12,019 bases of DNA from NCBI GenBank assembly GCA_031266855.1, contig JAISAF010000345.1:1-12019 (forward strand), given 5' to 3'. The notes beneath the pieces are model-generated. The model ran no database searches. It saw only the letters and a list, made by a program, of their open reading frames with translations, and was not told where the DNA came from. Of the stretch, positions 6,990-12,019 are shown piece after piece. Every line of letters starts with the position of its first letter. The first letter of the stretch is position 1. This stretch comes from Spirochaetales bacterium. GTDB lineage: Bacteria; Spirochaetota; Spirochaetia; DTKZ01. The position numbers and the translations under genes are program-made.

Positions 6990-8762
6990 CTAACTCGCCA
7001 GATTTTTCAGAATTTCAGCGGCTGCCGGCTCAAACCCGGTTTTCCTGTCCGCGATTTGTTTGCGAATGGTATCTTCCAGTTTCTTAAACTCTTCGGACTG
7101 CCACCCCGTTCCATTCCAGTCAAGGAAGTTCTGCCGCAGACCGTTGAAAAACGCGCGGGCATCTTCCTTGGTTTGAATATTAAGCTGGGATCCAAGAACA
7201 TCGAAAATAAGACCATACACATATTTCTGTCTCTCCACCGAAGCCGCCGAATCCACAGGATCGAAAGAGTTCTGCTGAAGGTATATCGAATCAAGAAATT
7301 CGCTCTTCTGGTACAGAATGTAGTCGTCGGTACTGGTTCCTTCCTCGCCCACGACTTTCATCATCTGCGCGACATCGTTTCCCCGAAAAAGAATCTGACG
7401 GCCGTATTCGGTCTGGTTTTTGTCGATAATACCCGTGTATTTACTCCAGCTTTCAAGAGGATGGATAGCCGGATACTTACGGGCATCCGACCGTTCGCGG
7501 GAAAGACCGTGAAAAGCCCCCACAACCTTAAGAGTGGCCTGGGTAACAGGTTCTTCAAAGTTACCCCCCGCGGGGCTTACCGTACCCCCTATCGTTACCG
7601 AACCGATTTTACCGTTTTTCAATTGAACAATCCCGGCCCGCTCGTAGAAACTGGCGATAACCGATTCAAGGTACGCGGGAAACGCCTCCTCGCCGGGGAT
7701 TTCCTCAAGACGGCCGGACATTTCACGCATAGCCTGCGCCCAGCGGGAAGTGGAATCCGCAAGCAAAAGAACATTCAGCCCCATCTGACGGTAATATTCA
7801 GCCAGCGTAACAGCCGTATACACCGAAGCTTCGCGGGCCGCCACCGGCATGGAGCTTGTATTACAGATAATAATGGTTCGTTCTATAAGGGACTTCCCCG
7901 TGCGGGGATCCTTGAGTTCGGGAAACTCCTTCAGGGTTTCCACGACTTCACCCGCGCGCTCGCCACAGGCCGCTACAATAACGATATCGACTTCGGCATT
8001 GCGGCTCGTTACCTGCTGCAAAACGGTTTTCCCCGCGCCGAAAGGGCCGGGAATACAATAGGTCCCGCCCAAAGCAACGGGAAGAAAGGTATCGATAATA
8101 CGGCTTTTTGTAACCATCGGCTTTCCGGGTTTTATCTTTTGTACATAGTGGGAAACAGGCCGTTTAACCGGCCACTCGAAACTCATTGTTACAGGCCGGA
8201 TTTTACCCCTGGAATCGGCAAGCTCCGCTATGGTTTCGTCTATCGTGTATTCGCCCCCGGGTTTTACGGACTTAACCGTGTAGGTATCGTAAAAATTGAA
8301 AGGCACCATAATATGATGCTCAAAAATACCTTCGGGCACCGTACCCAGCGTGTCGGCAGCCGTAACGCTGTCACCGGGCTTTACCGAAGGGGTAAACTTC
8401 CAGCGAAGGGAAGTTGAAAGCGGGTATATGTATTCCCCCCTTTCCAGGAAGAACCCGCATTTTTCCGCAAGATTGGGCAGAGGGTTCTGCAAACCATCGT
8501 AAATCTGTTTCAGCAGTCCAGGCCCCAGGCGGACAGAAAGAAGCTCGCCAGTAAACTCCACAACATCGCCGATACCGATACCCCTGGTCATTTCATAGAC
8601 CTGGAGTTCCGCCGTATTGCCACGGATGCGGATAACCTCGGCCTTGAGCCTCTTATTCCCCAAAATAATGAAGGCCACTTCATTCATCGAGACGACGCCC
8701 TCAAAACCAACGCTCACCATATTGCCATTAACGCCGACAACTTTTCCCTTTGTATCAGTCAT
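6990..8762 (-). CDS. atpA: V-type ATPase subunit A (catalytic)
   Basis: This 590-residue subunit hydrolyses or makes ATP in the soluble head. It has an N-terminal barrel, the V/A-specific insertion at about 115-185, the P-loop GPFGAGKT (about 239-246), GERAGE with the catalytic glutamate (about 267-272), Walker B VLLLAD followed by STSRW (about 331-341), and a C-terminal helical domain. All expected catalytic motifs are intact. Start choice: a GTG at 8765 lies directly before the ATG at 8762. The ATG is preferred because GGAG sits six bases before it and only three before the GTG. The gene begins 12 bp after the DUF2764 stop, with its ribosome-binding site close to that stop. The reversed reading frame opposite it is long but is a shadow. 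Confidence 0.98.
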   Translation of the reverse strand: MTDTKGKVVGVNGNMVSVGFEGVVSMNEVAFIILGNKRLKAEVIRIRGNTAELQVYEMTRGIGIGDVVEFTGELLSVRLGPGLLKQIYDGLQNPLPNLAEKCGFFLERGEYIYPLSTSLRWKFTPSVKPGDSVTAADTLGTVPEGIFEHHIMVPFNFYDTYTVKSVKPGGEYTIDETIAELADSRGKIRPVTMSFEWPVKRPVSHYVQKIKPGKPMVTKSRIIDTFLPVALGGTYCIPGPFGAGKTVLQQVTSRNAEVDIVIVAACGERAGEVVETLKEFPELKDPRTGKSLIERTIIICNTSSMPVAAREASVYTAVTLAEYYRQMGLNVLLLADSTSRWAQAMREMSGRLEEIPGEEAFPAYLESVIASFYERAGIVQLKNGKIGSVTIGGTVSPAGGNFEEPVTQATLKVVGAFHGLSRERSDARKYPAIHPLESWSKYTGIIDKNQTEYGRQILFRGNDVAQMMKVVGEEGTSTDDYILYQKSEFLDSIYLQQNSFDPVDSAASVERQKYVYGLIFDVLGSQLNIQTKEDARAFFNGLRQNFLDWNGTGWQSEEFKKLEDTIRKQIADRKTGFEPAAAEILKNLAS

Positions 8763-8774
8763 CACACTCTCCAG

Positions 8775-9326
8775 CTATCCTTGCCAGGAAGGATTTTTAT
8801 TTGCAATAGTTTCATACAGCACAGAGAAATTTTTTTCCCCCGCCGCCCTGTTCCGCCTGTTTTTCAACTCAAGAAGCTGCATTTTCAAGTAATACACGAT
8901 GAGTTTGTCCACATCGAAAAGATGCCCCATTTCCAGTTCCTCAAGAAACGCCCATAAAGCCCGCAGGATAATTATTTCCGCCTCGGAAGGCGATTCCTCA
9001 CCAAAAGCCTTACGCGCCGCGTCCAGAATACCCTGGGAATACGCCGCGTAACGGTTATAGCTTTCCGTCTCGGCGCCCCTGCGCGCCGCGCGCAGCTTTG
9101 CCAGTTCCGCCCGCATCGAACGCTCCCCGGCGAACCAGGCGTCAAGCGTTTTATTACCTGTTTTCAAATCCGCCGGACTACGCAGACGGGCCTCCCGCAG
9201 AACAGCCCAGTCGCCGCCGCTCAGTGTATTCTGGCAAAGAAAAAGAAAATCCTCCACCGCCATTGTGGAAATACTGTCAAAAGACAGATGCGGCAGGGAT
9301 GATACAGAATAAAAATAGCCGCCCAA
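8775..9326 (-). CDS. DUF2764 family protein of the V-ATPase operon
   Basis: This 183-residue soluble protein has no enzyme motif that I recognise. Its place between the E and A genes is the position of a conserved protein in treponemal and Borrelia V-ATPase clusters. The N-terminus GYFYSVSSLPHLSF and the C-terminal FDVDKLIVYYLKMQLLEL are family-like. The rest is mostly helical and charged, with an Arg/Ala-rich helix near 70-105. Because no subunit C, F or G gene lies in the cluster, it may be a diverged stalk or rotor-cap component; that is inference. The start is TTG: AGGGG inside the end of atpE lies eight bases upstream, the gap to the atpE stop is only 3 bp, and the family N-terminus begins at once. 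No ATG at the N-terminus would keep the family motif. Confidence 0.85.
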   Translation of the reverse strand: MGGYFYSVSSLPHLSFDSISTMAVEDFLFLCQNTLSGGDWAVLREARLRSPADLKTGNKTLDAWFAGERSMRAELAKLRAARRGAETESYNRYAAYSQGILDAARKAFGEESPSEAEIIILRALWAFLEELEMGHLFDVDKLIVYYLKMQLLELKNRRNRAAGEKNFSVLYETIANKNPSWQG

Positions 9327-9329
9327 GAA

Positions 9330-9944
9330 TTACACCCCTTTTGAAAGACTTTTCATAATTGCCGCAAGCCTGGGATTCAGGTATTCCGCCAGGATTTCCG
9401 CGACCCCCTCCGCCGTAAAATCGTAATGCGCCGAACCCCCGGATTCGCCAATACGGAAACCCGCCTCAATCTGAGGAACAGGCTTCAAAACAAGACCTTT
9501 TTTAAGCTCCTCACTCAGTTTTGCCCGCAAGGAACCCTCGATTTTCTTTAACTCCTCGGCAGGCAGAAGAACCTCAAGCCCCGCGCCGCCCTTCGCGGCC
9601 CAGGCCCGTACCAGACCAGCCACGGCATCTTCCAGCCCCCTGCCCTGAAGCGCCTCGCTGGACTGGGTTTTAATAACACCATCAAAAAGCGCGGTAATCC
9701 GCTTCTCCAGGCCGAGGATAAGGTCGCGCCCCGCCTGGACAACAGCCTCTTTGGAAGACTGTTCGGTCCTCTCGATTTCGCGCTTCGCGTCAGCAAGAAT
9801 CCTAACCGCGTCTTCCTCCGCCCTGGCAACAATGGCCCTGGCTTTTGTCTCCGCCTCCGCGACAATCTGCGCCCCTCTGGAATCAGCAGAATCGATACCT
9901 TCTTTCTTGATCGTTTCGATAAGTTCTTTTAATTGGATATCCAT
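9330..9944 (-). CDS. atpE: V-type ATPase subunit E (peripheral stalk)
   Basis: This 204-residue protein forms part of the stator that holds the A3B3 head against rotation. The N-terminal half (about 1-100) is a long helix rich in Ala, Glu, Lys and Arg (AEAETKARAIVARAEEDA), typical of the E-subunit coiled coil. The C-terminal half (about 105-204) is a compact alpha/beta domain with AGFRIGESGGSAHYDF near 165-180. E normally pairs with subunit G (also called H), which I do not find here. The ATG at 9944 is preferred, with GAGG five bases upstream. The frame stays open to a TTG at 9971, but that start lacks a ribosome-binding site and adds a non-family leader. It is the first gene of the operon, and a candidate promoter lies about 50-80 bp upstream. 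Confidence 0.93.
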   Translation of the reverse strand: MDIQLKELIETIKKEGIDSADSRGAQIVAEAETKARAIVARAEEDAVRILADAKREIERTEQSSKEAVVQAGRDLILGLEKRITALFDGVIKTQSSEALQGRGLEDAVAGLVRAWAAKGGAGLEVLLPAEELKKIEGSLRAKLSEELKKGLVLKPVPQIEAGFRIGESGGSAHYDFTAEGVAEILAEYLNPRLAAIMKSLSKGV

Positions 9945-9995
9945 GTTTTCCTCGTCTGGTTTCCGGTACAAGCCGTTTTTTTACACACTAATATT

Positions 9996-10024
9996 ACTGT
10001 AGCCAATAATATGAAATAAATCAA
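9996..10024 (-). promoter_or_regulatory. candidate sigma-70 promoter for the V-ATPase operon
   Basis: On the minus strand, TTGATT (10019-10024) and TACAGT (9996-10001) are separated by exactly 17 bp. Each matches four of six consensus bases. An A-rich run just upstream (complement of 10025-10043) could act as an UP element. The start of transcription would lie near 9989, giving a leader of about 45 nt before the atpE ATG. It is the only well-spaced pair seen there. Confidence 0.45.
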
Positions 10025-10083
10025 GTTTTTTTTCGACTTTTTGAAGCGCTTTCAGCCCCGGTCCAAAAACCCATTCAGAATAT

Positions 10084-10286
10084 GGGCGCATTCCGGGGGC
10101 GCGTGAGCGCCCGCTACAATCCTATACCTATCGGAAAGCGACCGTCTTCGGGCGCATTTTTGGCGCTTCGCGCCAAAAACCGGGCTTTCCGCTCCAAGTC
10201 CTCGGATTTGCCAATGCAAATCCTGTGGGCTTTCCGCTACAATCCCTCGCGCCGCCCAGCGGCAGCGCACGGCGCTCCGCGCCGTG
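10084..10286 (+). repeat. dispersed repeat copy C with four regularly spaced stem-loops
   Basis: Positions 10084-10159 match the minus strand of 1472-1546 at about 91 percent. The block has four perfect stems: 10097-10112 (6 bp, GTGA loop), 10157-10179 (10 bp, TTC loop), 10204-10223 (8 bp, CAAT loop) and 10267-10287 (9 bp, TCC loop). The loop centres are about 63, 45 and 63 bp apart. GGGCTTTCCGCT follows the second and third stems (10182-10193, 10227-10238), and GCTACAATCC occurs at 10113-10122 and 10236-10245. There is no credible open frame. It sits between the lipoprotein gene and the ATPase promoter. Confidence 0.8.
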
Positions 10287-10298
10287 CCGTAAACGCTG

Positions 10299-10385
10299 AA
10301 AAAGGTGCCAGGTACGTTTTTCAGTGCCACATAATAAAATCAATCGCTAATTTTCGCAACACAAAAACGTGCCTGGCACTTTTTT
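10299..10385. repeat. 23-bp inverted repeat around GTGCCTGGCAC, possible terminator
   Basis: Arm 10299-10321 pairs with arm 10363-10385 over 23 positions around a 41-nt loop. The second arm contains the 11-base palindrome GTGCCTGGCAC. As plus-strand RNA the two imperfect positions are G-U wobbles; as minus-strand RNA they are A-C mismatches. A T-run follows the stem on either strand. It lies 45 bp beyond the stop of the lipoprotein gene and may terminate that transcript, but its form also resembles the REP-type palindromes mobilised by Y1 (REP-associated) transposases. Neither role is shown here. Confidence 0.6.
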
Positions 10386-10430
10386 TAAGAATACCGCTCC
10401 GGGACAGGCCCTGATCTTTTGTGCGGAACT

Positions 10431-11951
10431 TCAGGGACTCACCACCCGGAACCCCAGAAAGTTGCCCCGATCGTACGGGTAGCCGTAGTACCGGCCGGCA
10501 ACCGCGCAGAAAGACGCGCCGCCGTTCCAACTGCCGCCCCGGACCACCCGGAACGTGCCCGAAGTCCACTCGCCCTGGCACCACTCCCATACGTTCCCGC
10601 TCATGTCATACAGCTCCAGGCTGTTAGCGGCTTTGCTCTTTACCACAGCGGTAGAGCTTACCCCATTAGATGATCCGCCATATACCGCTACACCGTCTAT
10701 TGTATTGCTCCCCGCGTATGTATAGGTCCAGGGCGTACCTGTACCTGGAACCCCGCCCCGCGCCGCGTATTCCCACTCCGCTTCCGTTGGCAGACGGAAC
10801 CCATTGGCAGCCGGATCCACTGCCGCCTTCTCCGCCTTCCCGTCTCCGGCACTGACACTGGTATCCTCGCTTTCCCGCAGAACCGCGCCAGTATATTTAT
10901 ACACCGGCGTCCTCCCCGCGGCCTCGCTGTAGGCGTTACACCACACCACCGCATCCCGCCAGCTTATTTCCGTTACAGGCTCCTGACTGGCTGCTGTGGG
11001 AGCAGCCCCAGCCGTCCCGCCACTGCCTTCTGTTCCGGGATTGGCAAAGGTATACCCGTTGCCCTCCGCCCAGGTTCGTACCGCGTACCACAATCCGTAG
11101 GTTACTTCCGTTTTGCCGATAGAAAAGGCGCTTATGGAATACGGTTTTGTATAAGCGGAATTGGCTCCTGCTCCCCAGTTGTCGGTATCCCCCGAACCTG
11201 TATTTCCTGTGCTTACCGTTCCGGTGGAAACAGATTTCATTATATACGCAGGATACGCAGGAAGCACGGTAAAGCTCACCGTAAAGTCTGCGGAAATGCC
11301 GTTGCCGCCGTTCACCGTTACCGTTGCCGTATATGTCCCTACAGCCAGCCCCGTGTTGGGAACCACTGTAAAACTATCGTCTCCGCTTACCGCAATGCTT
11401 ATCGACGTTTTGTTTAAGCTGAAAGAACTGTCGTTGGTTCCCGAAAGCGCCACCGTCAATTCCCCAGTTGCCTGGTTCCCTGTGTTGCTTACCGTTACGC
11501 TCTTGGGGGTCTGTGCCCCGTAACCCACATCAGCCGCCGGGAATGTATAGGTTCCCGACTGGTCCAGACTTATGCCGTAGTCCGTCACCGTTACGGCACA
11601 GATGGCCGTGTATCCGCCGTCTTCGGTAGTAACAGTGATGTCTGCCGAACCAGCCGCCACAACCGTTACTACACCATTGCTCACAGTGGCTACGCCCGTG
11701 TTGCTGCTTGTCCACGTTACGCTTTTATTCGTGGCGTCGCCGGGCGTTACCGTTGCGGTCAGGGTTTCCGGGCCGCCCGCCACACCAATGGTAAGCGTTA
11801 ATTTATCGAGGCTTACCCCGCTTACCGCCACAACGGGAGGCCCGTCATCATCCCCGCCCGAAGGGTTTGTACACCCCGTAAAAATCATTCCCAGCGCCGC
11901 CAGAAGGCAGAGCGCCGGAAACACCGCTTTTTTCAGTCTGTGTTTCATCAT
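10431..11951 (-). CDS. lipoprotein with Ig-like domains and an FGE/C-type-lectin-fold domain; candidate DGR target
   Basis: This 506-residue protein is probably displayed at the cell surface. The signal peptide ends in the lipobox FTGC (C27), followed by a Gly/Asp-rich tether. A Big_2-like domain spans about 44-122, a second Ig/BACON-like domain about 125-229, and an FGE-sulfatase-like domain about 234-506. Landmarks of the last are PVTEISWRDAVVWCNAYSE (325-342), GFRLPTEAEWEYAARGG (384-400), YDMSGNVWEWC (448-458), RGGSW (471-475) and GFR (500-502). Only one of the two FGE active-site cysteines remains (C482; the other position is G477), so enzyme activity is unlikely. The C-terminal 36 codons look like a diversified binding surface (see findings). 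The first of two adjacent ATGs, at 11951, is chosen because AGGAG lies nine bases upstream. The Thr/Ser/Gly/Val-rich composition is typical of exported adhesin-like proteins. The ligand is unknown. Confidence 0.88.
   Translation of the reverse strand: MMKHRLKKAVFPALCLLAALGMIFTGCTNPSGGDDDGPPVVAVSGVSLDKLTLTIGVAGGPETLTATVTPGDATNKSVTWTSSNTGVATVSNGVVTVVAAGSADITVTTEDGGYTAICAVTVTDYGISLDQSGTYTFPAADVGYGAQTPKSVTVSNTGNQATGELTVALSGTNDSSFSLNKTSISIAVSGDDSFTVVPNTGLAVGTYTATVTVNGGNGISADFTVSFTVLPAYPAYIMKSVSTGTVSTGNTGSGDTDNWGAGANSAYTKPYSISAFSIGKTEVTYGLWYAVRTWAEGNGYTFANPGTEGSGGTAGAAPTAASQEPVTEISWRDAVVWCNAYSEAAGRTPVYKYTGAVLRESEDTSVSAGDGKAEKAAVDPAANGFRLPTEAEWEYAARGGVPGTGTPWTYTYAGSNTIDGVAVYGGSSNGVSSTAVVKSKAANSLELYDMSGNVWEWCQGEWTSGTFRVVRGGSWNGGASFCAVAGRYYGYPYDRGNFLGFRVVSP
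10446..10541 (-). other. putative DGR-type variable region in the lipoprotein gene
   Basis: This stretch encodes residues 471-502, from RGGSW to GFR. The fourteen codons for residues 477, 478, 480, 481, 486, 488-491 except none in between, 493, 494 and 496-498 are ggc, ggc, tct, ttc, ggc, tac, tac, ggc, tac, tac, gat, ggc, aac and ttt. Each could come from AAC or AAT by changing adenines only. The codons between them (Ala, Cys, Ala, Val, Ala, Arg, Pro, Arg) contain no adenine. This is the signature of adenine-directed mutagenic retrohoming. The template repeat and reverse transcriptase are not in the window, so the call is by pattern alone. Confidence 0.5.
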
Positions 11952-12019
11952 TTTGAGTATCTCCTAATAGTGAAATTATTTTTTGACATTTCATGGCTGC
12001 CGGATGGCATGGGCAGATC

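Noticed and set aside
7056..8417. 453-codon open frame on the plus strand
   Set aside because: It lies wholly opposite atpA, whose catalytic motifs and ribosome-binding site are clear. The translation has no family features; it is a shadow of codon bias on the other strand.
10431..10433. Whole-protein phase variation or frameshift in the lipoprotein gene
   Set aside because: The frame is intact from lipobox to stop, and no homopolymer tract or short tandem repeat suited to slippage was seen.
10409..10436. 6-bp stem just after the lipoprotein stop, considered as the hairpin that follows some DGR variable regions
   Set aside because: CCCTGA and TCAGGG pair, but the loop is 16 nt and the stem is short. 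Known DGR hairpins usually have longer stems and about 4-nt loops, so it adds no support.
11983..11988. TTGACA on the plus strand near the window end
   Set aside because: It is a perfect -35 box, but at 17-bp spacing the bases are GGCATG, not a -10 box, and no plus-strand gene is visible before the edge.

Overview
The window looks like chromosomal DNA from a spirochaete, most likely a treponeme with a fairly high GC content such as the termite-gut group. The main reason is the V-type ATPase cluster, in the order E - DUF2764 - A - B - D - I - K. This is the spirochaete layout known from Treponema and Borrelia. A lipoprotein that joins Ig-like domains to a formylglycine-generating-enzyme-like (FGE-like) domain fits the same group. 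The genus is an inference; no rRNA or tRNA is present to confirm it.

Layout. Positions 1-583 hold no convincing complete gene. They contain a dense series of stem-loops, including a 62-bp direct repeat (50-111 and 337-398). Positions 584-1366 (+) encode a secreted protein with two LysM domains and a LytM/M23-like domain that has lost its zinc ligands. Positions 1367-1590 lie between convergent genes and hold a structured repeat with a perfect 20-bp stem. Positions 1591-2628 (-) are ispG, of the MEP isoprenoid pathway. Positions 2723-9944 (-) are the seven-gene V-ATPase operon, with tight spacing, ribosome-binding sites that overlap upstream stop codons and one ATGA overlap. A plausible promoter lies at 9996-10024. 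Positions 10025-10430 are intergenic and carry a second copy of the 1.5-kb repeat in inverted orientation, four stem-loops and a long GTGCCTGGCAC-type inverted repeat. Positions 10431-11951 (-) encode a lipoprotein with a Big_2-like domain, a second Ig-like domain and a C-terminal FGE/C-type-lectin-fold domain. The last 68 bp hold only its ribosome-binding site.

How the genes fit together. The operon encodes the rotary ATPase: catalytic A and regulatory B, central-stalk D, peripheral-stalk E, membrane a-subunit I and proteolipid ring K. Subunit K keeps the residues that bind Na+ in the Enterococcus hirae ring, so Na+ coupling is a reasonable prediction. ispG follows K after a candidate terminator or attenuator. 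The LysM/LytM protein probably acts at the cell wall.

The observation most worth following up is the C-terminus of the FGE-like lipoprotein. Its last 36 codons show the pattern expected of a variable region of a diversity-generating retroelement (DGR): 14 candidate variable positions all have NNC or NNT codons, and the invariant codons between them contain no adenine. No reverse transcriptase or template repeat is in the window, so if this is a DGR target, it is a remote one.
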